The position numbers and the translations under genes are program-made. 64,000 bases of DNA from assembly GCA_964371655.1 (NCBI GenBank), contig CAYJOD010000006.1, forward strand, positions 1 to 64,000, given 5' to 3'. The DNA comes from CAZGSN01 sp964371655. Lineage in GTDB: Bacteria > Desulfobacterota > Binatia > HRBIN30. Below, piece by piece: positions 35,062 through 43,440 of this stretch; position 1 is the first letter of the stretch; each line of letters begins with the position of its first letter. The notes under the pieces are model-generated. The model saw nothing but the letters and a program-made list of their open reading frames with translations. It made no database searches and was not told where the DNA came from.

Positions 35062-35077
35062 AGCAATTCGCCGGCCA
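35062..35077 (-). promoter_or_regulatory. sigma-54 promoter, small secreted protein + cus operon
   Basis: The minus strand reads TGGCCGGCGAATTGCT: GG-N10-GC with a canonical TTGCT at -12. Start site expected about 35051, close to the ATG at 35039. Confidence 0.7.
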
Positions 35078-35210
35078 TCGGTTCGCCCGATGCTTCGGAG
35101 AGACCCTCGTTGCCAAACCGCTTGCAATTCGTGGGTTTCCGCGACAACCGTATTGTGCCTTCAGGCTCCGACGCATGAGACAGGCGCGCAAGCCGATGCT
35201 CACTGTAGAC

Positions 35211-35240
35211 TATTCCGCACCGATTGCGGTGTATTCCGCA
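35211..35240. promoter_or_regulatory. TATTCCGCA direct repeat, 21-nt period (site E)
   Basis: TATTCCGCA at 35211-35219 and again at 35232-35240. The same TATTC half-site as in sites A-D but as a tandem direct repeat spaced by two helical turns. 133 bp upstream of the sigma-54 promoter of the cus operon. Confidence 0.6.
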
Positions 35241-35253
35241 GCGGTCCCATCGC

Positions 35254-35616
35254 TCAGTGCTGATGATGCTCTGGCTCGTCGCGATGATGCGGCTCCGGCG
35301 CGGCGCGTTTCTCCGGCGCGGTCCGCACGAATCTGACCTCCGTCGCGTTCAGGCTCTCGTTGGCAGCAGTGAAGTCCACGGCCACACGGCTCCCCACCGC
35401 AACGTCAACTCGCTGCGCCGGAGCGTCGGCGTTCCAATACCGGGTCTCGGCGTCGAGTTGGAGCGGCACCGACTTGCCCTCTGCAGTCTGGACGACCATG
35501 TGGGTCGCATCCAGCTCGGTCACCGTTCCCATCACGTGGCTTCCGGATCCGTGAGCCCAGGCCGAAGCCGAGAAGAGAACCATTGAAAGTAGTGCACTGG
35601 CGATATGCTTCTTCAC
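35254..35616 (-). CDS. exported OB-like protein with His-rich tail
   Basis: 120 residues from a GTG at 35616 with GGAGGT upstream; signal peptide ends SAWAHG. Beta-rich core (HVMGTVTELDATHMVVQTAE, GKSVPLQL, DVAVGSRVAVDFTA) resembles DUF5666/CusF-like small barrels. Tail EPHHRDEPEHHQH is a plausible metal ligand set. 16 nt after the cytochrome c gene. Copper-chaperone role inferred from context. Confidence 0.65.
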   Translation of the reverse strand: MKKHIASALLSMVLFSASAWAHGSGSHVMGTVTELDATHMVVQTAEGKSVPLQLDAETRYWNADAPAQRVDVAVGSRVAVDFTAANESLNATEVRFVRTAPEKRAAPEPHHRDEPEHHQH

Positions 35617-35632
35617 GATCGTAACCTCCGGT

Positions 35633-36247
35633 TCAGTGTTGCGGTTTATGTTCCTGTCGCTGGCCACGATCGTCGCCACGCAAGAAGCGTTCGATCTCTT
35701 CTTCTTCATCCATTTCGTGGCGGCTCGTCGGGTTCATCGTCTTCATCTCGGCCAACTCCTCGGCCGTGATTCTCGGAAGGTGGCGGATGAAGTGAACCAG
35801 CTTCCAGCTGTCCCCGTCTTGCTTCGGGTCCGCCGGACCCCATGCCGGCATACCCGTGAAGCGAATCCCGTTGTGGATGACGTAGAAGATCTCTCCATCC
35901 GTCAGGGATTGAGTCGCGTCTTGCCGCATGTCGGGAGCTTTTGGATAGAGGTTCTGTCCGATCGGCGTGCGCCCGCTCCCATCGTTCGCATGGCAGACCG
36001 CGCAATGATCCGCGAAGTGCGCACGCGCGTCGCTCAACACCTTGGGCGTCGAAGTGATCGGATTCTTCAGCGATCGCTCGGCGGAGGGGATTGCAAATCG
36101 CCGCAGGCGCCGCGCAACAAAGGCCTCCGCCGCCCAGGGCCGGTCGCGAGCGCTGAAACCGTGCCGTCGCAGCGCCAGTAGTGATGCCCCGATGCCGGTG
36201 GCGATGATCAACGCGACACCCAACCATCCCACGGTGGACCGCTTCAT
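35633..36247 (-). CDS. membrane-anchored mono-heme cytochrome c
   Basis: 204 residues; N-terminal TM anchor about 6-26. One heme site CAVCHANDGSG and a Met axial-ligand segment RFTGMPAWG mark a class I cytochrome c. The C-terminus is acidic then basic (MDEEEEIERFLRGDDRG). ATG at 36247 overlaps the stop of the upstream 64-residue frame by 4 nt. It may accept electrons from Cu(I) or thiol oxidation at the inner membrane; inference. Confidence 0.85.
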   Translation of the reverse strand: MKRSTVGWLGVALIIATGIGASLLALRRHGFSARDRPWAAEAFVARRLRRFAIPSAERSLKNPITSTPKVLSDARAHFADHCAVCHANDGSGRTPIGQNLYPKAPDMRQDATQSLTDGEIFYVIHNGIRFTGMPAWGPADPKQDGDSWKLVHFIRHLPRITAEELAEMKTMNPTSRHEMDEEEEIERFLRGDDRGQRQEHKPQH

Positions 36248-36438
36248 TGCCCGCACGATCCGGAGTTCCGACGAATTGCCGGCGCGTGTCCCCGCAGCGG
36301 TTCGTTCAGCAGCAACCGGTACGAGCCGAGCACCCGAATCGCGCGTGCGTATTCGGCAGGATCTCTGGGCTTCACCATGCGACTGTAGACTCCGAGCAGC
36401 CACGCAAGCGCCGGATCACCGTTGCGTGGCGACGACAT
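36244..36438 (-). CDS. 64-residue leader-position protein before cytochrome c
   Basis: ATG at 36438 lies about 16 nt downstream of the start predicted for the sigma-54 promoter at 36466. The stop overlaps the cytochrome start (ATGA). Motif-like part: DPAEYARAIRVLGSYRLLL. No signal peptide or known domain. Its position is the main evidence that it is translated. Confidence 0.45.
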   Translation of the reverse strand: MSSPRNGDPALAWLLGVYSRMVKPRDPAEYARAIRVLGSYRLLLNEPLRGHAPAIRRNSGSCGQ

Positions 36439-36465
36439 GAGGACGATTCCATGACGCATGGAGAG

Positions 36466-36481
36466 AGCAAGCCCCGCGCCA
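36466..36481 (-). promoter_or_regulatory. sigma-54 promoter, cytochrome c operon
   Basis: The minus strand reads TGGCGCGGGGCTTGCT, GG-N10-GC with consensus TTGCT at -12. Points to the 64-residue gene, cytochrome c and the OB-like protein. Confidence 0.7.
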
Positions 36482-36632
36482 ACCGTCGTCACGTGGAACC
36501 GCTCCGCGCCACCGAGCGATCTCGACCTCGCGAATTGCCGATGTTTGCGGCTCCGATTGAGGGGGCCCGAAGTGCGACGCTGTGGTTGGCACATGGTGTT
36601 GAGGGCTCCGAGTGGCGATCTCCACTATCGGA

Positions 36633-36664
36633 TATTCTCGACCTGATGAAGAGTATTCTCGACC
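36633..36664. promoter_or_regulatory. TATTCTCGACC direct repeat, 21-nt period (site F)
   Basis: TATTCTCGACC at 36633-36643 and 36654-36664. The reverse complement also gives GAATA with CTCTTC beyond it, as in sites A-D. Located midway (about 145-151 bp) between two divergent sigma-54 promoters, so one enhancer could serve both. Confidence 0.6.
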
Positions 36665-36808
36665 GTTCGCGGGGCTCTCCGGGTTTCGCCAGTGTGAGCA
36701 CCCGCAGGCGCACCGGCGATGAGCGGCGACGCAATCTGTTCGAGGTGCAACGGCGCCAGTTGCGGTGCGACTTGATCGAATCGGCGTCGTGCGCTGGCGC
36801 GCGTCCGG

Positions 36809-36824
36809 TGGCATGTGACTCGCT
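36809..36824 (+). promoter_or_regulatory. sigma-54 promoter, secreted protein + czc operon
   Basis: TGGCATGTGACTCGCT, GG-N10-GC. Start site expected about 36835, 38 nt before the ATG at 36873. Confidence 0.65.
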
Positions 36825-36872
36825 TGGTGCACCTTGCGATGGCCCAGCTCGTGAGGTAAGGGTTCGCGCCTC

Positions 36873-37286
36873 ATGCCTCGGGCTTCTCTCTCTCGTTCCT
36901 TCGCAGCCATCCTTCCGGCGCTGCTGCTGACCTTCGGCGCTGGCGCGCGCACGATCATCCTCTGCGTCGGCGCGGGCGGGCACTTCGCGATCGAACAAGC
37001 AGATATCGCCTGCTGCCACCCCGAGGAGCGAACGGGCGGGGCGGCTGATGCGCTGACAACCAAGCAGGACCGCTGCGCGACCGGTTGCACAGACACGCCG
37101 CTCGGTATCATCGCCGCCTGCTCTGTCTCGGAACGGACGTCTCTGAAGGTCCCGTTGCTTGCGCTTGCCGCTCTTCCACTGCCGGTCGCTGTCGCATTCA
37201 CCGGTATTATCCCCGCCGCCGCGCGGCCGGGCCTAGTCGCGGCCGCTTCCCCGCGAGCGCTGCGCACCACCGTCATCCTCTGCTGA
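36873..37286 (+). CDS. small secreted Cys protein ending LRTTVILC
   Basis: 137 residues; signal peptide about 1-25. Mature part ILCVGAGGHFAIEQADIACC, then DRCATGCTDTPLG and a C-terminal PRALRTTVILC. The overall plan (signal, CC/Cys middle, short LRxxxxL tail) parallels the proteins at 34593 and 50620, with looser similarity. First gene before the CzcCBA-type pump, as its counterpart is before CusCBA. Proposed periplasmic metal buffer; family not named. Confidence 0.55.
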   Translation: MPRASLSRSFAAILPALLLTFGAGARTIILCVGAGGHFAIEQADIACCHPEERTGGAADALTTKQDRCATGCTDTPLGIIAACSVSERTSLKVPLLALAALPLPVAVAFTGIIPAAARPGLVAAASPRALRTTVILC

Positions 37287-37424
37287 TCTACCCCGCTGTT
37301 TACTAGCGCCGGACCGCTGTGGTCTTCAGCGCTGCGCCGTGCTGCGCCTGCGGCATGGCCCCATTACCCGTACAGCTCACGGATCGTCGCGCCTAACGCG
37401 GAACGACACGGAGGCAGGAAGAAG

Positions 37425-38732
37425 ATGCGCAGGATTATCACGAGAGTTTTGCAACCACGTTTTACCGCCCGTCGCCGCGGCCGGGCCTCGGCGCTGGGTG
37501 CGCTTGCGGCCATACTCATTACCCAGGCGGCCGCCGCTGAGCCACTCTCAATCGAGAGTGCGCTGGATCTCGCACGCCGGCAGAACCCGGAGCTCCTGGC
37601 AGCCCGGCAGGAGGCGGAGATTGCCCGCGGGCGACTCGTCAGAGCCGGCTACTGGAACCAGTTCAATCCAGAGATTGAAGGCGGCGCCGTCCAGCGCCGC
37701 TTCGATGTCGGGGGTACCGAGGTGCAGAGAACGGGGGGCGTATCGCTGGAGATCGAGGTGGCCGGCCAACGCGGCAAGCGCATCGAGGAGGCGGAACGCA
37801 ATCTGGCCCGCGTCGACGCCGAGATTGCCAACACGGAGCGATTGGTTCTGGCGCAGGTGCGAGAGGCTTTCTACCGAGCACTCTACCTTCAGCGTCGGCT
37901 GCAGCTCTTCCACCAAGTCGAGGACCTCAACCGTCGCCTGCGTGACGCTTCGGCGGAGCGCTTCCGCAGCGGCGAGGTGCCGAAACTCGAAGCCAATCTT
38001 GGGGTCGTGCGCTACAGCCAGTCGCGTAAGGACACGCTGGCTGCGGAGCGCGACCACCGCAACAGCGTCCGCGAAATCGAGCGGCTGCTCGGCCGCGACC
38101 CGCTCGGCACCGTGGAGATTGCCGGAGATCTCTCCGTGCAGCGGATCAAGACTCCCGTAGAGACCTTGCTGGAGACGGCTCTGCGGGCGCGCCCCGACCT
38201 TAACGCGCGCGACGCCGAGATCCAGCGCATCGAGGCGGAGACCACGCTCACCAAACGGCTGATCGTGCCGAACCCCACCCTCCGGGGAGGCTACGACGAG
38301 GAAACCGAATCGCTCGGCAGCCGCGATCGCATGATCGGCGGGCGGATCAGCATGCCCCTCCCGGTATTCGACCGGCGCCAAGCGGAGCTGACCGCGCTCG
38401 CCGGGCAGCAGGCGCAAGCGACGTACAACCGCTCGGGCACGGCGCTGACCGTACAAGCTGAAGTACGCGACGCCTACCGCAGCTACGAGGCCGCCGCCGA
38501 ATCCGTGCAGGTTTTTGAAGCCGACGCGCTCAGCCGCATCGCCGAGAACTTCCGCTTCGTTGAAACCGCCTACCGCGAGGGCAAGATCGACTTGCTGCAG
38601 TTGGTCGTCGTTCAGAACGACCTCGTCAACGCCCAGTTCTCCTACCTCGACTCCCTCTGGGACTACTGGCTCGCCCGGACAGGGCTGGAGCGCGCCGTCG
38701 GGCAGGCACTCGGAGAAGGAGAACGCCATTGA
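37425..38732 (+). CDS. CzcC-like TolC-family outer-membrane factor
   Basis: 435 residues; N-terminal basic signal region then a signal peptide ending QAAAAEP. Two OEP repeats (SALDLARRQNPELLAARQEA, QVREAFYRALYLQRRLQLF; LRARPDLNARDAEIQRIEAE, AYREGKIDLLQLVVVQNDLV). Forms the outer-membrane channel of the second RND pump. Overlaps czcB by 4 nt; RBS GGAGGCAGGAAG. Confidence 0.9.
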   Translation: MRRIITRVLQPRFTARRRGRASALGALAAILITQAAAAEPLSIESALDLARRQNPELLAARQEAEIARGRLVRAGYWNQFNPEIEGGAVQRRFDVGGTEVQRTGGVSLEIEVAGQRGKRIEEAERNLARVDAEIANTERLVLAQVREAFYRALYLQRRLQLFHQVEDLNRRLRDASAERFRSGEVPKLEANLGVVRYSQSRKDTLAAERDHRNSVREIERLLGRDPLGTVEIAGDLSVQRIKTPVETLLETALRARPDLNARDAEIQRIEAETTLTKRLIVPNPTLRGGYDEETESLGSRDRMIGGRISMPLPVFDRRQAELTALAGQQAQATYNRSGTALTVQAEVRDAYRSYEAAAESVQVFEADALSRIAENFRFVETAYREGKIDLLQLVVVQNDLVNAQFSYLDSLWDYWLARTGLERAVGQALGEGERH

Positions 38733-39931
38733 ACACGCATACGCTTTATCTCCGATCGCCCCTCGCGGCCCTTGCGCTCGCCGCCGTGCTGAGCCAGTTC
38801 GCGGCCTGCCAGGGCGAGTCGCCTTCCGAAGCCCCGAGCCGACAATCAGAAGCGCATGCCGAAGAGCGCATCGAGCTGCCGCCCAAAGCGCGCGAGGCCG
38901 CTTCCATCAAGACCGTGGCTACGGCAGAGCGGCCGCTTGGGCAATTTCTGCGCGCCACCGCCGTCATCAAACCAAACGAGTACCGCCTCGCGCACGTGAG
39001 CCCGCGCATCCCCGGCAAGGCCGTCGAGGTCCGTGCCCTCCTCGGCAACAATGTCGAGCCGGGTCAGACGCTGGCATTCCTCGATAGCCTGGAACTCGGA
39101 GAGAAGAAGTCGGTCTTCCTGCAAGCGCGCACCAACCTCGAGGTTGCGCGCCGCAACTACACGCGCGAGGAGCGGCTCTTCAAGCAGCAGATCTCCTCCG
39201 AGAAGGAATACCTCGAAGCCAAGGGCGAGTTCGAGCGCAGCGAGGCTGCGTTCCGAGCGGCCCGCGAGGCGCTGCGGTTGGTCGGGCTCGCCGACAGCGA
39301 AATCGATGCGATCGCGTGGGGCGGCAAGGGGCACCCGCTCTCGCACTTCCCGCTGCTCGCGCCCTTCGCCGGCACCGTGGTCGAGCAGCACATCACAATC
39401 GGCGAGCTGATCGAGCCGAACGAGAGTCCGTACACAATCGCCGACCTCACGACTGTCTGGGCGCTCCTCGACATCTACGAGAAGGACCTCGCCCTGGTGA
39501 GCGTCGGCGATTCCGCGGAGATGACCGTGGAAGCGTACCCAGGTGCAGCCTTCCGCGGGCAGGTGACCTACCTCAGCAGCCTGCTCGACCCCGCAACGCG
39601 CACCGCGCAGGCCCGAGTGGAGATCGAGAACCGGGATGGGCGGCTCCGCCCCGGCATGTTCGCCACCGCCATCCTCACCGCGCCGCTGGCCGCCGGCCGC
39701 ACAGCACTGGTGGTGCCGCGAGACGCCGTCCAACAGGTCCGCGGAAAGCCGGTCGTATTCATTGAAGTGCAGCCGGGCTCGTACCAGATGCGAGAGCTGG
39801 CTCTCGGCCAAGAGGCGGGTGTTGACGTGGAAGTGCTCTCAGGTCTCGCGGCTGACGAGCGCGTCGTGACCGAAGGAGCGTTCTACCTCAAGGCGACGGT
39901 GCTGAAAGAGGAGATGGGCGAACATGACTGA
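38729..39931 (+). CDS. CzcB-like RND periplasmic adaptor lipoprotein
   Basis: 400 residues. Signal with lipobox LSQFAACQ. Membrane-fusion layout: hairpin helices (NNVEPGQTLAFLDSLELGEK, ARRNYTREERLFKQQISSEK), lipoyl half-motif APFAGTVVEQHITIGELIEP and barrel YEKDLALVSVGDSAEMTVEA. No heavy-metal-binding domain at the N-terminus, unlike the CusB here. Connects CzcC and CzcA. Confidence 0.92.
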   Translation: MNTHTLYLRSPLAALALAAVLSQFAACQGESPSEAPSRQSEAHAEERIELPPKAREAASIKTVATAERPLGQFLRATAVIKPNEYRLAHVSPRIPGKAVEVRALLGNNVEPGQTLAFLDSLELGEKKSVFLQARTNLEVARRNYTREERLFKQQISSEKEYLEAKGEFERSEAAFRAAREALRLVGLADSEIDAIAWGGKGHPLSHFPLLAPFAGTVVEQHITIGELIEPNESPYTIADLTTVWALLDIYEKDLALVSVGDSAEMTVEAYPGAAFRGQVTYLSSLLDPATRTAQARVEIENRDGRLRPGMFATAILTAPLAAGRTALVVPRDAVQQVRGKPVVFIEVQPGSYQMRELALGQEAGVDVEVLSGLAADERVVTEGAFYLKATVLKEEMGEHD

Positions 39932-39964
39932 ACCCCTCCGCGCCGTCCCTCATCGAGGTGCACC

Positions 39965-42900
39965 ATGCTGAACCGCATCTTCGAATTCTCGCTGCGCAAC
40001 CGCTTCATCGTGCTCGTCTTTGCCGCCCTGCTCGTCGGGGTGGGGGTGTATTCCCTCGGCCGGCTGCCGATCGATGCCGTCCCGGACGTGACGCCGAACC
40101 AGGTGCAGATCCTCACGAACGTCTCCGGGCTCGGCCCGGTCGAGGTGGAGCAGTTCATCACCTTCCCCGTGGAGACAGCGATGTCAGGACTACCGGGTAT
40201 CGAGAAGATTCGCTCGGTATCCCGCTTCGGACTCTCCGCGGTCACCGTGTACTTCGACGAAGGCATGGACATCTACTTCTGCCGCCGGCTGGTGATGGAG
40301 CGACTGCCCGCCGCACGGGAAGCGATCCCAGCCGGGCTCGGTAGCCCCGAGATGGGGCCAATCTCCACCGGCCTCGGCGAGATCTACCAGTTCGAAGTAC
40401 GCGGCGAAGGGTACAGCCTCATGGAGCTGCGCTCGATTCTCGAGTGGGACGTGGCCTTCAAGCTCAAGTCCGTCCCCGGCGTGGTCGAGGTGAACACCTA
40501 CGGCGGCGAGCTCAAAACCTACGAGGTGCAGCTCGACCCGGCGCAGCTCGTCGCCTACAACCTAGCACTCAGCCAGGTCTTCGAGGCCCTCGAACGGAAC
40601 AACGCCAACGCCGGCGGCGCCTACATCCAGCACGCCCAGGAGCAGTACCTCATCCGCGGCGAGGGCTTGATCGCGAGCCTGCGCGATATCGAGAACATCG
40701 TCGTCGCGGCGCGTAACGACGGCACCCCGATCTACGTCCGCAACCTCGCCCGAGTGGCCTTCGCCCCCATGGTGCGCCAAGGCGCGGTCACCCGCGACGG
40801 GCGCGGCGAGGCGGTGACCGGCGTCGTCATGATGCTCATCGGCGAGAACTCTCGCGCTGTTGCTCGGCGGGTGCACGACAAGATCGATGAGATCCGCAAG
40901 TCGCTGCCGCCCTGGGTCACCATCGACACCTACTACGATCGGACCGAGCTGGTGCAGAAGACCATTCGCACCGTCACCACGAACCTCGCGGAGGGTGCCT
41001 TCCTGGTCATTGCGGTCCTCCTCTTACTGCTCGGCAATCTCCGCGGCGGCTTGATCGTCGCGGCCGCCATCCCCCTGTCGATGCTCGTGGCCTTCACGGC
41101 GATGGTCTACGCGGGGCTCTCCGGCAACCTGATGAGCCTAGGGGCCATCGACTTCGGCCTGATCGTCGACGGCTCGGTGGTAATGGTCGAGAACATCGTG
41201 CGCCATCTTGCCGAGCGGCGCGCCACGCAGCCGCAGACCGGCCGCATGAGCAGTCAAGCCATCCAGGGCGTCATCCTCGAAGCCGGACGCGAAGTCCTGC
41301 GGCCCATCGTGTTCGCGGTGGGGATCATCATCATCGTCTACCTGCCGATCCTCACGCTCCAAGGCGTTGAAGGGAAGATGTTTCGGCCGATGGCGCTGAC
41401 GGTCGTCTTCGCGCTTGCCGGCTCGCTTGTCCTCTCCTTCACCGTGATGCCCGTGCTCGCCAGCTTCTTTCTGCGCACCGGCGTGAAGGAAGAAGAGACG
41501 TGGCTCATCCGCCAGGCGAAGCGCGTCTATCGCCCGCTGCTGGCGCGCACGCTGCGCCACCCGGGGATCACCGGCGGCGTTGCCGCGGGCCTCTTTGCTG
41601 CGAGCGTGGGTGTCGCCCTGCTCATGGGCGCCGAGTTCATTCCGCGCCTCGACGAGGGCACCATCGCGCTCCAGGCGTGGCGGCTGCCGAGCGTGTCGTT
41701 GGAGGAGTCGGTCCGCAACACGACGATGACCGAGAAGGTGCTCAAGCGGTTTCCCGAGGTGGTCACCGTAGTGTCCCGAACCGGGCGCGCCGAGATCGCT
41801 ACCGATCCCATGGGTGTTGAGATCAGCGACATCTACCTGATCCTCAAACCGCACGAGGAGTGGCAGACAGCGGACACCAAGGAGGACCTGATTGCAGCGT
41901 TCAACAGCGCCCTCACCGCAGAGGTGCCCGGCACCCAGTTCAGCTACTCGCAGCCGATCGAGCTGCGCGTGCAGGAGCTCATCGCCGGCGTACGCTCCGA
42001 CGTCGCCATCACCATCTTCGGGGAAGACCTCGACACCCTGAAGGAAATCGGTGAGCAGGTGGTGCGGGTGGCCTCGAAGGTACCCGGCGCTGCGGACACC
42101 AAGGCCGAGCAAGTCGCCGGCCTGCCGTACCTGCGCATCATCATCAACCGCGAGGCCATCGCCCGCTACGGCATCAATGCCGCGCAGATTCTCGACACCG
42201 TGGCGGCGATGGGCGGGCGGCAGGTCGGCGAGGTGCTCGAGGGGCAGCGACGCTTCGCCATGCAGGTGCGCTTCACCGCTGCGGACCGGGCGGACGTCGA
42301 TCGCATCAAGGAAATCCGTGTCGCCGACCCGAGCGGGCGCCTCATCCCTCTGAGCCAACTCGCCGAGATCCGCGTCGAGGAAGGGCCGGCGCAGATCAGC
42401 CGCGACAACATCCACCGCCGCTTGGCGGTGGAGGCCAACGTTCGCGGCAGAGATCTGGCGGGTTTTGTTGCCGACGCGCAGCGCGCTGTCGAGGCGCAGG
42501 TGAAGTTGCCGCCGAGCTACTGGATTGAGTGGGGCGGGCAGTTCGAGAACCTGCAGCGCGCCTCGGCCCGGCTTGCCATCGTTGTGCCGATGGCGCTGTT
42601 CCTCATCTTCGTGCTGTTGTACTCCACCTTCAACGCCGCCACGCCGGCGCTGCTCATCTACCTCAACGTACCACTGGCCGCGACCGGCGGGATCTTCGCC
42701 TTGGCGGTGCGCGGCCTGCCGTTCTCGATCTCTGCCGGCGTCGGCTTTATCGCCCTCTTCGGGGTCGCCGTCCTGAACGGCGTGGTGCTGATGTCCTACG
42801 TCCTGCAGATGCGCCGCGAAGGGCTCTCGGGCGAGGACGCGGCGCGCCGCGGCGCCGAGATCCGCTTGCGGCCCGTGCTGATGACCGCGTTGGTGGCCAG

Positions 42901-43090
42901 TCTCGGGTTCGTGCCGATGGCGCTGTCGAGCTCGGCTGGCGCGGAGGTGCAGCGCCCGCTGGCCACGGTGGTGATCGGCGGTCTTATCACCTCGACCGCG
43001 CTCACCCTGCTCGTGTTGCCCACGCTCTATGCGTGGACAGAACGGAAGAACCTGCCCACAAGGGCTGAAGAGGAGGTCGCCAGCTCATGA
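39965..43090 (+). CDS. czcA: CzcA-type heavy-metal RND efflux permease
   Basis: 1041 residues with RND topology. IDAVPDVTPNQVQILT near the N-terminus and TM4 MSLGAIDFGLIVDGSVVMVE with ENIVRHLAERR are the CzcA signatures, distinguishing it from the CusA-type pump at 28393. GAGxE-like SSSAGAEVQRPLATVVIGG near the C-terminus. Predicted Co/Zn/Cd-type export by proton antiport, though specificity from sequence alone is approximate. RBS GAGGTG before ATG 39965; overlaps the P-II-like gene by 4 nt. Confidence 0.94.
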   Translation: MLNRIFEFSLRNRFIVLVFAALLVGVGVYSLGRLPIDAVPDVTPNQVQILTNVSGLGPVEVEQFITFPVETAMSGLPGIEKIRSVSRFGLSAVTVYFDEGMDIYFCRRLVMERLPAAREAIPAGLGSPEMGPISTGLGEIYQFEVRGEGYSLMELRSILEWDVAFKLKSVPGVVEVNTYGGELKTYEVQLDPAQLVAYNLALSQVFEALERNNANAGGAYIQHAQEQYLIRGEGLIASLRDIENIVVAARNDGTPIYVRNLARVAFAPMVRQGAVTRDGRGEAVTGVVMMLIGENSRAVARRVHDKIDEIRKSLPPWVTIDTYYDRTELVQKTIRTVTTNLAEGAFLVIAVLLLLLGNLRGGLIVAAAIPLSMLVAFTAMVYAGLSGNLMSLGAIDFGLIVDGSVVMVENIVRHLAERRATQPQTGRMSSQAIQGVILEAGREVLRPIVFAVGIIIIVYLPILTLQGVEGKMFRPMALTVVFALAGSLVLSFTVMPVLASFFLRTGVKEEETWLIRQAKRVYRPLLARTLRHPGITGGVAAGLFAASVGVALLMGAEFIPRLDEGTIALQAWRLPSVSLEESVRNTTMTEKVLKRFPEVVTVVSRTGRAEIATDPMGVEISDIYLILKPHEEWQTADTKEDLIAAFNSALTAEVPGTQFSYSQPIELRVQELIAGVRSDVAITIFGEDLDTLKEIGEQVVRVASKVPGAADTKAEQVAGLPYLRIIINREAIARYGINAAQILDTVAAMGGRQVGEVLEGQRRFAMQVRFTAADRADVDRIKEIRVADPSGRLIPLSQLAEIRVEEGPAQISRDNIHRRLAVEANVRGRDLAGFVADAQRAVEAQVKLPPSYWIEWGGQFENLQRASARLAIVVPMALFLIFVLLYSTFNAATPALLIYLNVPLAATGGIFALAVRGLPFSISAGVGFIALFGVAVLNGVVLMSYVLQMRREGLSGEDAARRGAEIRLRPVLMTALVASLGFVPMALSSSAGAEVQRPLATVVIGGLITSTALTLLVLPTLYAWTERKNLPTRAEEEVASS

Positions 43091-43440
43091 AAGAGATAAA
43101 AGCCTACGTCCGCGTCCACATGCTCGACAAGGTGATCCGTGCCCTCGAAGAGGCCGGGTTCACGGATATCACCGTCCACGACCTGCGCGCCATCCGCCGC
43201 GGCCTGCGGGATGAAGACCTCGAGTACTCGGTCGAGCTCGCCGACCGGTACATGAACGTTGCCAAGCTGGCGATGGTCGTTCGCGATCAGGACGTTGCTG
43301 TCATCACCCGCATCATCTGCGAGCGCGCGCGGACGGGATCGAAGGGCGACGGCTTCATCTACGTGAGCCCGGTTGAGGAGGTCATCCACATTCGTACCGG
43401 TCTCAGTGGAGAGCAGGCTGTGGAGTCGCCGCGGAAGTGA
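43087..43440 (+). CDS. P-II-like regulator of the RND pump
   Basis: 117 residues with the P-II/CutA ferredoxin-like fold: MKEIKAYVRVHMLDKVIRAL, AGFTDITVHDLRA, then a shortened T-loop region and the C-terminal GSKGDGFIYVSPVEEVIHIRTG B-loop/C-loop. This type of P-II-like protein is known next to CzcA-type transporters. Overlaps czcA at its start and the VKOR gene at its end (ATGA both times). Probably gates or reports on pump activity. Confidence 0.78.
   Translation: MKEIKAYVRVHMLDKVIRALEEAGFTDITVHDLRAIRRGLRDEDLEYSVELADRYMNVAKLAMVVRDQDVAVITRIICERARTGSKGDGFIYVSPVEEVIHIRTGLSGEQAVESPRK

Larger units (their letters stand above)
36439..36872. other. 434-bp divergent control region
   Basis: No gene seen. 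Two sigma-54 promoters point outward (36466-36481 minus, 36809-36824 plus) around the TATTC direct repeat at 36633-36658. Confidence 0.7.

Noticed and set aside
41138..42415. Minus-strand 425-codon frame across czcA
   Set aside because: Antisense shadow of the RND permease; no recognisable motif or ribosome-binding site.
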